Source: Hyalella azteca
Taxonomy: Eukaryota; Arthropoda; Malacostraca; Amphipoda; Hyalellidae
Assembly: GCF_000764305.2 (NCBI RefSeq)
Contig: NW_025947668.1
Coordinates: 1 to 64,000, forward strand
Direction of reading: 5' to 3'
Length of the DNA: 64,000 nt
Shown: positions 50,516 through 59,584 of the stretch, one piece after another
Numbering within the stretch: position 1 is the first letter of the stretch
How the letters are laid out: every line of letters starts with the position of its first letter
Made by a program: the position numbers and the translations under genes
The notes under the pieces: generated by a model
Databases searched by the model: none
What the model saw: the letters and a program-made list of their open reading frames with translations, nothing else
What the model was told of the DNA's origin: nothing

Positions 50516-50638
50516 CCCCTAATTATGCTCGTATCGGCAGTTCTCTCATCCCAACTTCGCGGCTCGAAGGCTAGAGCGATAATTTAAATTGCAAAATAAT
50601 AACGTGAGATTTATTCCTGATTTCAGAATTATTATTTT

Positions 50639-50676
50639 AAACGCCAGATATTTTTGGTTGGAAATATCTGGCGTTT
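50639..50676. repeat. Inverted repeat (15-bp arms)
   Basis: Perfect arms AAACGCCAGATATTT and complement around an 8-base loop. It lies just outside the large palindrome at 50686-51010. Confidence 0.85.
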
Positions 50677-50685
50677 ATTTGATTG

Positions 50686-51010
50686 AACATTTTAAAGCTC
50701 TATTTGATCTTTAGATTGTTTCTTCCTCGAATTTAATCGTAGCGATAAAGAAAAAGGAAGAAAGCGGCCTTTGGCAGCTTTGCTACCGTTGACCTTGAGT
50801 CTGTCTCTTATACACATCTAGATGTGTATAAGAGACAGGTGCTGCCAAGTGCGATTCTGAGGGCTGTGTTTTGTATGNCGGCTGGCTGCTGCACCACTCA
50901 AGGTCAACGGTAGAAAGGCTGCCAAAGGCCGCTTTCTTCCTTTTTCTTTATCGCTACGATTAAATTCGAGGAAGAAACAATCCAAAGATCAAATAGAGCT
51001 TTAAAATGTT
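50686..51010. other. Artefactual palindrome around a Nextera junction
   Basis: 50686-50799 reappears as its near-exact reverse complement at 50897-51010. Between them are the 38-base junction adapter (50801-50838) and a short stretch with an N at 50879. The adapter in the middle shows the fold-back arose in library construction or assembly, not in the genome. Confidence 0.9.
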
Positions 51011-51253
51011 GAAAGCAAACAGCCTAAAACTCCGAGCTCTAATTAGATTGTTTTCGTTCCTCAAACGAAAATATCTTTATAAGAGAAAACGTTGCGGAGT
51101 CCAGCTCCATCGTCTGTTCATAACACAAAATTCTGTTCAGAAAAAGTTCAGTCCTAGAAACACATATAAATCAATTAGTAAAGTAGAATGCACTGTCAGG
51201 TTTCAAAACGGAAAATAAATAAATAAGACAGGAAATTAACGCTAGTAAACGGC

Positions 51254-51705
51254 CTATCTATTTACTATTTCAAGAGGAAAGGAGCTCAAAACGGCATTCA
51301 GAATAGGCTTCTGTTTGAATATATACAGGGATTCTAAAATTCGTAGATCACTAACACCGGATGCTGAAGCTAGAATTTTGAAATCACTATCAGATACAGA
51401 GGTGTTGCACTGCTCGGCATGAACACGTACAGCAGAATGAAGTGGATGTGCAAGTAGGTTCCCTGTTCTATAACTCCTGCCCTTATGCTCAGCCAGCCTA
51501 GTATAGAAATTGCGTGCCGTCATACTGACGTACGCGGATGCGCACTGCGCACAACTATATCTGTAAACTAGTGACGATCGCATAAGAATAGGTAGGGTAT
51601 CCTTGTACCTGAAAAACGAGCCGATTCTAAAATTGTTAACCAGCAACACATGAAGATTTACATCCGGAAGATATTTAGCAAATAAAACTGCAATGGTTTT
51701 ACGGA
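51254..51705 (-). mobile_element. Penelope-like element C-terminal GIY-YIG endonuclease fragment
   Basis: A continuous minus-strand frame reads FAKYLPDVNLHVLLVNNFRI, GSFFRYKDTLPILMRSS, then VYRYSCAQCASAYVSMTARN, TRLAEHKGRSYRTG, HAEQC, and SDFKILASASGVSDLRILES ending IFKQKPILN. This is the RT-to-endonuclease linker and GIY-YIG nuclease of Penelope-like elements, with the CxxC, R-x-x-EH and E-x-x-x-I-x-x-x-KP-x-LN signatures. The expected Y-I-G of the second motif is replaced (AYVSM). The N-terminal RT domain is not found upstream, so the copy is 5'-truncated. Confidence 0.9.
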
Positions 51706-52328
51706 ACCTGCATTACGGAAGGGAACCTGCATTAAGCAAATGCAGGTTCCGTTCATAAGCTGCACTCAATGTAATCATGAAAATCAAAAATCAAGATTTT
51801 TCTTTTTTGTTCCAAATCCACTTCTTTGAAATTAAAGAAATATGTTCAGAATCTGCCGTTTGAAAACTATTTACGTTACCTGTCTTAGTTTCTTGAACTT
51901 GTCACAGATAACAAAAGTAAATCCCGTCAAAGATAACCCCGGTACAAGAAAAAAATATTTGTATCAATGCCAATAAAAAACGCTACCGAGCGCCATCATG
52001 GACTCAAACTTAAGTTTTAATTACGTTGTCTGTTAATGATGGTGCATGCAATATTAGTTTTGACGATGCTAGAAATAACAGAAATAACGGCCGAAAGAAA
52101 GAAATAACTAAATAAACACAACCGAGCCACAAATAAAACAGAGCTATCAAGAAAACAGAAGAGCGGTGGCAACAACAGGAACGTCGATTACAACAATTGC
52201 AATTTTGACGGCACACAAATGCCGGTATTCCTTCTTTGTGAGGCGCAGCACTTCGAAGTTTTCGTGCACTTTATATGAAGCTGCTGCCTATGGTCCGATT
52301 TTTTCTAACATGCGCGTAACTTTAAACA
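51706..52328. other. Non-coding stretch
   Basis: Contains a short inverted pair around ACCTGCATTACGGAAGGGAACCTGCATT (51706-51750) and otherwise nothing recognisable. Confidence 0.45.
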
Positions 52329-52520
52329 GGGAGTGCAGTCGCCGTAGAGTTGAGCACGCGAGTTACTGTAAACAAGGAGTGCAGTCACCGTAGAGTTGAG
52401 CACTCGAGTTACTGTAAACAAGTAGTGCAGTCACCGTAGAGTTGAGTACGCGAGTTACTGTAAACAAGGAGTGCAGTCACCGTAGAGTTGAGTACGCGAG
52501 TTACTGTAAACAAGGAGTAT
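52329..52520. repeat. 46-bp tandem repeat
   Basis: Four copies of a unit containing GTGCAGTCACCGTAGAGTTG and GAGTTACTGTAAACAAG. It ends exactly where segmental duplication 2 copy 2 begins. Confidence 0.93.
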
Positions 52521-54550
52521 TCTCCCGTGGCCGTGACGAGGATGACGTGGCACATCACGAGCACGTCGCCATCACAATGCCTACGTTTGAAGCACTTGCG
52601 TTTCACGTCTTTGTCAAAAACTGCGTATGCAATGAAACGTCTCGACGGACTATAAGTTAAAGTCATCACTAGCGGGCGTTTCTATTTCAAAGCTCATTTA
52701 TTCTTTCAGATGAATAACATCAAAAACATTGCTATTGATATGATTCGCTGAAAAAATATTAATTCTAAAAAATCTATGAAAAAATATCTAGGTAGAATCC
52801 CCATACATCTTAGTGATACCTTTTTGTAAGCTTGTATTGCTGTTCCATTTATCGCAGCGGCGATGAGAATTATGGTCAAGTTTACAGAAGGCTTCCGGTG
52901 CTGGCTTTTCTAGTTTGCGCTCAGTGAACAGAGCTTCTGCGCGCCGCTCATGAACTCTACGGGAAATTTACTAAAGTTTTCCCCGACCCATGGAGCAGGG
53001 ATCAACCTCCGCAACTATCGCTCGAATTTCCTTCTAATATCACGAAACTTTAACGAGAATTTTGCTTGACTCCAGGAGGAATAATAAGCAAACAAATGCC
53101 GGATATCTCATATTTTCAATTGATCATTACTGAGCTTATATCTTGAAGTTCGAAAACAATTTACTGCCTTTTAAATTAGTCTTTTATAGTTTTTTACTTT
53201 TTCACGTTGCTTAAATTATGTATTTAGGTAACGATACGTATATCAACGCAGTTTATATACGTAGGCACGGTATGGTAGTTGCATGGCTGAGCATTCTGAG
53301 TGTGAGTAAACTGTTGTCTGAACAGTAAATTGTAAACTGTTGACTGAGTAAATTGTAAATTGTAGGCTAAATAGTAAACTGTTGTCATTATTAATAAACT
53401 ATTGACTGAACTGTTCACGGTTAACTGAGCTGTAACTACATTTAATTCTCGTTACTGTCTTCATTCCTTGTTTCATCGTTGTAAAAGAATTTACAGAGGA
53501 CGATAACTCTCTGCGTAGGGAGGCAAAGTGGCCCAGTGGTTACAGTTCAGAGTACCAAGATTGGCGCAGAGAGGTGCGGGTTCGATCCCAGCTCTGTGCG
53601 CCAGTTTCTGGTCAGAATCGGCAAGGAGGCCGGGCGGTTGAGCACAGCAGAATTTGAATCAGTGAGTTGTGAGTTCGAGACCGCAACAAGCTGTGGATGT
53701 TCTGCGATGTTCAGAATCGGCGACAGGCCTATGGCCTAATAAATCCTGAAACCGCTATAATACCTTACAGAGCTGTCTTTTTAAACTTCACAGTAAATTG
53801 TTAGCTGTACAGTAAACTCTTAATCATGCCGCACATATTATTTATATACAGTAAACTGTTGCAGTATACAGTCACTGTGTTCTCAACTTTTTAGTGCAAA
53901 ACAAACTGTTAGCTGTGCTGACAACTGTAAACTTTCAACTGTACAGAAAACTGTGCGCTGTTCAGCAGCTCTGTGTCAATGGTTATGGAGCTTGAGTTCA
54001 ATATGGCGGTGGATGACCTCGTTGATGTTGATTTGCATGAACTCGCCAGCCTCGCATGCATCTTTCATCCGAGGAACAAAGGATATTGGGCGAAGGGACG
54101 GGCCATCGAGACGCACGGCCGCTTCTAAACAAAATTTTGGCCGGAAAACTAAGCAATTGCATTATATCCTTGAACTTCCCGGTAGCTGCTGCTTCAATCG
54201 CGTTCTTTCAGAACTTTTAAAATGGAATATTAAGAGACGGCAAGAAATTTCAACATTTTATTCAGAGCATTTACACAGCCTCGCAGACATGCCAAATTTT
54301 TTTACCTCTAAGTGGCCTTCATTGTCTTTCTCTGGTCTATAGAAGTTCAAATTCCTTGCTGTTGGTGCGCGAGATATTCATCTTTTATTCGTTTATTTAT
54401 TTAATTTATTAATGTTATTCAATAACATTTATTTAATTATAATATCCTCAGTGAAGTGAATGAGACTTTGACCAAATATCGATGCATTTTTGCTCTCTTG
54501 AGTCAGTTAGAGGCTAAATTTATTTATATCATTCAATATAGAAGAGAGTA
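52518..54550. repeat. Segmental duplication 2, copy 2
   Basis: Corresponds to 41637-44540 in the same orientation. It lacks the 1.1-kb segment of copy 1 and instead contains the SINE at 53525-53765, which copy 1 lacks. It ends near TCATTCAATATAGAAGAGAG shortly before the Dscam exon block. Confidence 0.87.
53525..53765 (+). mobile_element. tRNA-derived SINE, copy 2 (full-length candidate)
   Basis: A box TGGCCCAGTGG at 53529 and B box GGTTCGATCCC at 53579 form a tRNA-like head of about 75 bp. A roughly 100-bp body follows, then a tail containing GAATCGGCGACAGGCC, a GGCCTATGGCC inverted repeat and AATAAATCC. The tail motif matches the 3' end of the LINE at 28195-28347. Absence from the paralogous segment near 43720 marks it as an insertion. 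Confidence 0.88.
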
Positions 54551-54806
54551 CTCACCTGCTAGCGCCGACTCGTTTTATGTAAAATAAAAGTTCAAATTTT
54601 CTTTTGCTTCGTAGTTCGCGAATTGGAGAAGCAAAACCCGTGATATTGGCGCAATTTAAGTGCAGAAAATCACTTATAATTAACAGTATACATTACACAC
54701 GTCGCCTCACACAGCGTCTCGTGTACCGCTGTATACATTACACACGTCGTCTCACACAGCGTCTGCACCGCGCCTCGTGTATCGCTTCATCGCGCACACG
54801 CTGCAG

Positions 54807-54948
54807 CCTGGACACTCGGCCCGCCTCAACGTCTACGGCCCCCCCACCGTGCGCCCCATGGGGCCTCTCACTGCGGTCGCGGGCCTCACCTTCCGCGTGG
54901 CCTGTCCCGTGGGGGGACATCCCATACACAAAATTACCTGGCACAAAG
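54807..54948 (+). CDS. Dscam: Dscam exon: end of Ig5 plus Ig6 first half
   Basis: After ACACGCTGCAG the exon reads PGHSARLNVYGPPTVRPMGP, then LTAVAGLTFRVACPVGGHPI and HKITWHK, ending in phase 1 at AAAG|GTAGCA. HSARLNVYG is the last strand of Ig5 and the rest is strands A to C of Ig6, with the B-strand Cys and C-strand Trp in place and the V-A-G/CPV-x-G-x-PI signature strongly Dscam-like. The preceding exon, expected to end in phase 0, is not found upstream. Confidence 0.9.
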
Positions 54949-55259
54949 GTAGCAGAGATGCATAATTCTACTACATTCCCTTTCTTTGTGGGAATAATTT
55001 ATTCTATATTAGTAAAATTCATGAAAAATTCAATCGCTCCAATGAAATATGTTAGAATTCTTTGAATTCAGGTCCCGAAATTAGAAAGCTGTCTTGTACA
55101 AAGTTTCGATGCAATTCCTTCCACTATCTCAGTTCGGGAGTATTAGACAAGATGTCGAGAATAGAATTGGTGCAAGTTACTTTAGACCAGGCATAATTTA
55201 TGAACGTCAGCATGACGTCTTTTTCATATGTAAAATACTTACGCGTTGTTTGTCTACAG

Positions 55260-55421
55260 ACGAACAGCTGTTGCCCCTTAACCACAACCAGATGGTGTTC
55301 GACAACGGCACTCTGACGTTAACGGAAGTTAACCGAAAGACAACAGAAGGCCGTTATTCCTGTTCAGCTTACGACAAACAGAACAATTCAGATCAAGGAC
55401 ACTTCGATCTTAAAGTCGTCG
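55260..55421 (+). CDS. Dscam: Dscam Ig6 second-half exon
   Basis: Starts after TTGTCTACAG and reads DEQLLPLNHNQMVFDNGTLT, then TEGRYSCSAYDKQ and HFDLKVVG, ending GTCG|GTGAGT in phase 1. NGTLTL is strand E and G-x-Y-x-C is strand F. The phase-1 join from 54948 restores WHK|DEQLLP. There is an N-linked glycosylation sequon NGT typical of this position. Confidence 0.92.
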
Positions 55422-55698
55422 GTGAGTGAATCACAAGAAATAATTGAAAAACGTAATTCCATAGCCGTCACCTACTTTAACACAATAATCGATTACCTTT
55501 TAGCTGTACCGAGGAATATGTCATCTTCTCGACTAGATAAAGCATAAAAATTCTGGTAGTCTAGGGATAGTGAAAATGGGTTTTGTTCGCATTTACTTTC
55601 TGCTCTGAGAGAACTACGGCTCTAGAGCATTTTAAATGCATTTTCTTGCCTTCATTAGTACTTATATTATCAGTCTGCTTATATTGCAAGTTCAGAAG

Positions 55699-55782
55699 GA
55701 ATTTAAAAGCAAAGAAAACACCAAGCAAATTCACCATATTGATATGGCGAATTTGCTTGGTGTTTTCTTTGCTTTTAAATTC
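55699..55782. repeat. Near-perfect 84-bp palindrome before the Ig7 exon
   Basis: Two 41-base arms (starting GAATTTAAAAGCAAAGAAAA) with one mismatch and a 2-base spacer. It ends 16 bp before the Ig7 exon and would pair much of the intron's pyrimidine-rich 3' end. It could be a real cruciform or RNA stem, or a fold-back assembly artefact; no adapter is present. Confidence 0.9.
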
Positions 55783-55798
55783 TTTGCCTTCATTTCAG

Positions 55799-56083
55799 TG
55801 CCTCCTCATCTTGGGCCCCTGGTTTTCCCCTCGGGGACCCGTGCTGGCATGAGGGCACAGAGCTCCTGCTTCGTACAGGAAGGAGACCTGCCGCTCGAAA
55901 TTCATTGGGAAAAAAATAGCCAGAGGTTGCGCTTGTCCGCTAACGTCAAAGTCAATCAACTGGACGACTTCACGTTCATCCTGACCATCACTGAGGCCGT
56001 GTCGGAGGACGCTGGCAACTACTCCTGTGTAGCCACGAACGCTGCTGGAGCCGTGGCAACTTTCGCTGTGCTTACTGTCAACG
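55799..56083 (+). CDS. Dscam: Dscam Ig7 exon (exon-9 equivalent), single copy
   Basis: One 285-bp exon encodes a whole Ig domain: VPPHLGPLVFPSGTRAGMRA, SSCFVQEGDLPLEIHWEKNS, then FTFILTITEAVSEDAGNYSC and VATNAAGAVATFAVLTVNG. The GDLPL-x-I-x-W block and D-A-G-x-Y-x-C are hallmarks of Dscam Ig7, which Drosophila encodes in the mutually exclusive exon 9. Both ends are phase 1 (acceptor TTCATTTCAG, donor AACG|GTGAGA). The flanking introns are only about 375 and 355 bp and hold no alternative copies, so this locus is not hypervariable at Ig7. Confidence 0.95.
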
Positions 56084-56230
56084 GTGAGAATGAGTATCTC
56101 GTATAATTTAATGGGAACTACGCAAAAATTACGAGATTTATTCTTAATCATTGGATCGTCTGACTATGACAATCCAGCAAAAAACTTCAAACGATATCAA
56201 GCTTACGCATGGATGAATTCATTGCAAATA

Positions 56231-56259
56231 CATCAACTAATCTTAAAGATTAGTTGATG
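56231..56259. repeat. Perfect inverted repeat in the Ig7-Ig8 intron
   Basis: Arms CATCAACTAATCTT and complement with a single-base centre. Function unknown. Confidence 0.88.
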
Positions 56260-56438
56260 AGAAACATTAAATCCATGCATGATTTCAACTATCGCATGTC
56301 ATAATATTTATTCAACGCATTTATTTATTGAGCCGGAAACACGACACTATTTGTTCATTACCAACAAATTTTTAACGGCGGAAGGAATGAAATTATTGTA
56401 TTGATATGCACGAAATTTTATGCATAACTTTTTTTCAG

Positions 56439-56558
56439 TCCCTCCATCGTGGATGTTACCGCCGCATGACGTCAGTATCCCGCTAGGAGGCTCCGCTGTG
56501 GTGCCGTGCTCAGCGAAGGGTTTCCCGCTACCACAAATCGAGTGGCAGAGACAAACTG
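56439..56558 (+). CDS. Dscam: Dscam Ig8 first-half exon
   Basis: After TTTTTTTCAG it reads VPPSWMLPPHDVSIPLGGSA, then VVPCSAKGFPLPQIEWQRQT, ending CTG|GTGGGA in phase 1. VPP-x-W at the domain start and C-x-A-x-G-x-P-x-P-x-I-x-W match Dscam Ig8. It joins in frame to 56714 (RQT|ASGEW). The GTGGGA donor is weaker than its neighbours. Confidence 0.92.
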
Positions 56559-56713
56559 GTGGGAATTTTATTGCCTAAATATTTATATAAGGTTATTTGT
56601 AATATTTTATTACTTTTGATGCAGCAGTGATAACAAGCTGGCGATTTCAACTTTAGCAAGTCTCTAATTAAGCTTGCATCATATTCCATAACTTATATTT
56701 ATTTTGTCTGCAG

Positions 56714-57235
56714 CTTCAGGAGAATGGGCGTCTTTGGAGAGAATAATGGATGAGTACCAAACGAATCAGGCAACTGAAAACAGAAACTTTCCATCAGTTC
56801 TTGGAGATTCTCTGAGCCATGGATCTACCATAACAACGTCGAAACGAATTCCAAATACCAAGAACGAAATTTCACCGTGGAATATTGAAAATGATGGTTC
56901 CGATACCTGGAATAACCCTGAAGCTATATCACCATCATGGAATCCTGGAATAAATGAAGCTTCAGTTTGGAATACTGTAACCCACAAAAACTTAGATTGG
57001 AATCATAAAATGGAAGATTCTTCCTCATCCTGGATCACCGGAATGGAAGGATCCTCATCCTGGAAGGACCTAAGCGGAGAACCTGAGGTCGCAAGACGTC
57101 CGTCATCCCGGAAAGTTTTGAACGGAAGTCTCGTGGTCTCGGCCGCCGCCCGCAACTTCGAAGGCCTCTACCGCTGCCAGGCCAGCAACGGCGTTGGGTC
57201 CAGCCTCTCTAAAGTCATCACACTCACCATCCACG
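56714..57235 (+). CDS. Dscam: Dscam Ig8 second-half exon with Trp-rich insertion
   Basis: The last 50 or so residues (SSRKVLNGSLVVSAAARNFE, then GLYRCQASNGVGSSLSKVIT) are strands E to G of Ig8, with NGSL and the C-Q-A-x-N-G-x-G-S signature. Ahead of them lie about 110 extra residues, where the family normally has about 15-20. They contain a spaced series of tryptophans (SPWN, DTWNN, PSWN, SVWN, DWN, SSWIT, SSWKD) in an Asn/Ser-rich, acidic context. The whole exon is open, with a CTGCAG acceptor and a CACG|GTGAGG donor, both phase 1. Confidence 0.92.
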
Positions 57236-57743
57236 GTGAGGCTGCCACGCGTGTGATGATGGATATGTGCTGGCTGTATGCACGTGTGAGATTACATGGC
57301 GAATATTTTAAATAAGATTACATGGATACTCAATTGTATCTATTGTATCTGTGGTAGAAATAACTCAATTTGATTATCAAGGACATAGGTAGTTAGGCTA
57401 ATGTGCGCGCTGTAGTCAATGCCGTGCAATGCTGTAACAGTATATTATTTTACTGCTATATCAACAATACCTTATTAGGCAATTGATGAGAGTAATACAC
57501 TTCAATCGCAAAGTGAAATTATTTCACGCCAGTTTCCGAACCCGGGGAAATTAAATTAAATATCATTCAGATGGATGTGCGAAGTGAAATTACATTTAAA
57601 CGCGTTTTTTTTTCAAACTTTTAAATTTGGCTCCACTTGAATGCACAGGAGAACAATTACTTCAAAATTTATAATTCGGTTTATTGAGAATTCGTAAATG
57701 AAACTAGACGTATGAGTGTGTGGTTACAAAAATGCTCCACCAG

Positions 57744-57888
57744 AGCCTCCATGGTTCCCGGAGTGGAATCACCGCGTGGTGCGGGTGGTAGTCGGTGCTC
57801 CTGTGGTACTCACCTGCAGGGCCCACGGCGACCCTCCCCTCACCCTCTCCTGGACCAAGGGTGGGGCCCCGCTGGTCCCCGCTCACAG
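57744..57888 (+). CDS. Dscam: Dscam Ig N-half exon (Ig9 candidate 1)
   Basis: After GCTCCACCAG it reads EPPWFPEWNHRVVRVVVGAP, VVLTCRAHGDPPLTLSWTKG and APLVPAH, ending CACAG|GTACTC in phase 2. The phase-1 start fits 57235 (IHG/E). B-strand Cys and C-strand Trp are present. From TCTCCTGG on, the exon end and donor are repeated five times at 69-bp spacing. The matching C-half is not visible: either it lies in the gap at 58166-58410, or this exon splices to 60590, whose phase fits. Confidence 0.87.
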
Positions 57889-58165
57889 GTACTCACCTCC
57901 TAGCAGGTACCAACTCTCCTGGACCAAGGGTGGGGCCCCGCTGGTCCCCGCTCACAGGTACTCACCTCCTAGCAGGTACCAACTCTCCTGGGCCAAGGGT
58001 GGAGCCCCGCTGGTCCCCGCTCACAGGTACTCACCTCCTAGCAGGTACCAACTCTCCTGGGCCAAGGGTGGGGCCCCGCTGGTCCCCGCTCACAGGTACT
58101 CACCTCCTAGCAGGTACCAACTCTCCTGGGCCAAGGGTGGAGCCCCGCTGGTCCCCGCTCACAGG
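57845..58165 (+). repeat. 69-bp array spanning exon end and splice donor
   Basis: Five copies at exactly 69-bp spacing, each with LSWTKGGAPLVPAHR coding sequence, the CACAG|GTACTC donor and a CCTCCTAGCAG acceptor-like site, cut off by an N-gap. Since 69 is a multiple of three and the 18 bases between donor and next coding part are open, read-through adds 23 residues (YSPPSRYQ and so on) per unit. Confidence 0.95.
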
Positions 58166-58410
58166 NNNNNNNNNNNNNNNNNNNNNNNNNNNNNNNNNNN
58201 NNNNNNNNNNNNNNNNNNNNNNNNNNNNNNNNNNNNNNNNNNNNNNNNNNNNNNNNNNNNNNNNNNNNNNNNNNNNNNNNNNNNNNNNNNNNNNNNNNNN
58301 NNNNNNNNNNNNNNNNNNNNNNNNNNNNNNNNNNNNNNNNNNNNNNNNNNNNNNNNNNNNNNNNNNNNNNNNNNNNNNNNNNNNNNNNNNNNNNNNNNNN
58401 NNNNNNNNNN
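58166..58410. other. Assembly gap (245 N)
   Basis: Run of N flanked on both sides by minisatellites, so it is probably an unresolved array. It may hide the second half of the Ig domain begun at 57744. Confidence 0.97.
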
Positions 58411-58620
58411 GTGCATCTGACTGTGACTGTACCTCTGCGGGTGCAGGTGCGTTGACTGTGCATCTGACTGTGACTGTACCTCTGCGGGTGCAGGTGCGTT
58501 GACTGTGCATCTGACTGTGACTGTACCTCTGCGGGTGCAGGTGCGTTGACTGTGCATCTGACTGTGACTGTACCTCTGCGGGTGCAGGTGCGTTGACTGT
58601 ACATCTGACTGTGACCTCAC
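58411..58620 (+). repeat. 47-bp minisatellite, possible Ig G-strand and donor
   Basis: Four and a half copies of a unit containing GTGCATCTGACTGTGACT followed by GTACCTCTGCGGGTGCAG. One frame reads AGALTVHLTVT, like the last strand of an Ig domain, and would end in phase 0 at ACT|GTACCT, fitting the phase-0 start at 59312. The donor match is poor, so this is tentative. Confidence 0.8.
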
Positions 58621-59311
58621 CCTCCTGGGGGCGGGTGTATTAGCTATAATTGGTGGAATTCTACAGACTGCGCATCTTCTGACAGTGACTGTGTCCACGT
58701 TTCAGTAGATTTTTTAATCTTTGTAAAATGTAGATAATATAATATACAAATTTCAATTGCCATCATATTCTCCTATTCCATACCTATAGGATACTTCAGT
58801 ATAATTATGCCATTATTAATATATAATATATTATTACGGTATATAATTATGATATAACTAAGTATAATTATGGCATATTAATTTATTAAAATCTATCCAA
58901 ATTCGAGCGGTGATAAAGGTATGGGTCGTGATTCGCATTATACCTTAGCTAATTATATCTAATGGATTTTTCCGTGTTTTCACCGTGGATTTAATCCCTC
59001 ACGCTCGCTAAACTCCTGGTACAGCTCTAACTTGAAGACAAACAATTTATTCATCTTCAATCCTTTGTTCATGTGAGAAAATATGTACAGCAAGCGGTTT
59101 ATCAATTACGTTTAGCATTAGATTTGAAGTAAAGGTTTTAATCGATCACAATCAAATTAAATTTTCGTTTGCATTATTCACGTTCACGTAATTGATATTC
59201 CATCTAATTTTCCAATAAATTAATGTTTGTCATTTTTCATTAATTGTAAAAAAATTATCTACGATACATTTTTTCTTGATGTCTTTGTATCTGCGCGTGT
59301 TTGTCCCGCAG
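58621..59311 (+). other. Intron or non-coding before the second Ig N-half exon
   Basis: AT-rich, no repeat of note, ending in TTTGTCCCGCAG. Confidence 0.55.
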
Positions 59312-59424
59312 ATGTCCCCGTCCCGCGTGCAGGTGTCCGTTGGGGGACGGGCGTCCCTGCGCTGCCTGCTGGACGGCGGTCCGGTCCTCTCGGTCACGTG
59401 GTACAAAGACGCCGTCCACCTCAG
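59312..59424 (+). CDS. Dscam: Dscam Ig N-half exon (Ig9 candidate 2)
   Basis: After TTTGTCCCGCAG it reads MSPSRVQVSVGGRASLRCLL, then DGGPVLSVTWYKDAVHL, ending CTCAG|GTCAGT in phase 2. The phase-2 end fits 60590 exactly (HLS|GYETAS). Its phase-0 start does not fit the phase-1 end of the Ig8 exon at 57235. It therefore needs an intervening exon ending in phase 0, which favours an extra Ig domain between Ig8 and this one. Its 3' end and donor are repeated at 56-bp spacing. Confidence 0.87.
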
Positions 59425-59547
59425 GTCAGTGGCGGTCTGGTCCTCTCGGTCACGTGGTACAAAGACGCCGTCCACCTCAGGTCAGTGGCGGGCCGGTCCT
59501 CTCGGTCACGTGGTACAAAGACGCCGTCCACCTCAGGTCAGTGGCGG
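59384..59547 (+). repeat. 56-bp array spanning exon end and splice donor
   Basis: Three copies containing GTCCTCTCGGTCACGTGGTA, the CCACCTCAG|GTCAGT donor and a few intron bases. The unit is not a multiple of three. It is cut off by the junction adapter at 59548. Confidence 0.95.
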
Positions 59548-59584
59548 TGTCTCTTATACACATCTAGATGTGTATAAGAGACAG
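59548..59584. other. Nextera junction adapter (artefact)
   Basis: TGTCTCTTATACACATCT followed by its inverted complement. It connects the 56-bp array to an unrelated 21-bp array, so the distance from 59424 to the exon at 60590 is unreliable. Confidence 0.97.

Noticed and set aside
50686..51010. Large genomic palindrome or transposon with long inverted ends
   Set aside because: The centre contains the Nextera junction sequence, so it is a construction artefact.
58100..58698. Minus-strand frames of 136-179 codons (APAEVQSQSDAQSTHLHP)
   Set aside because: They cross the N-gap and a 47-bp array; most of the length is undefined sequence.
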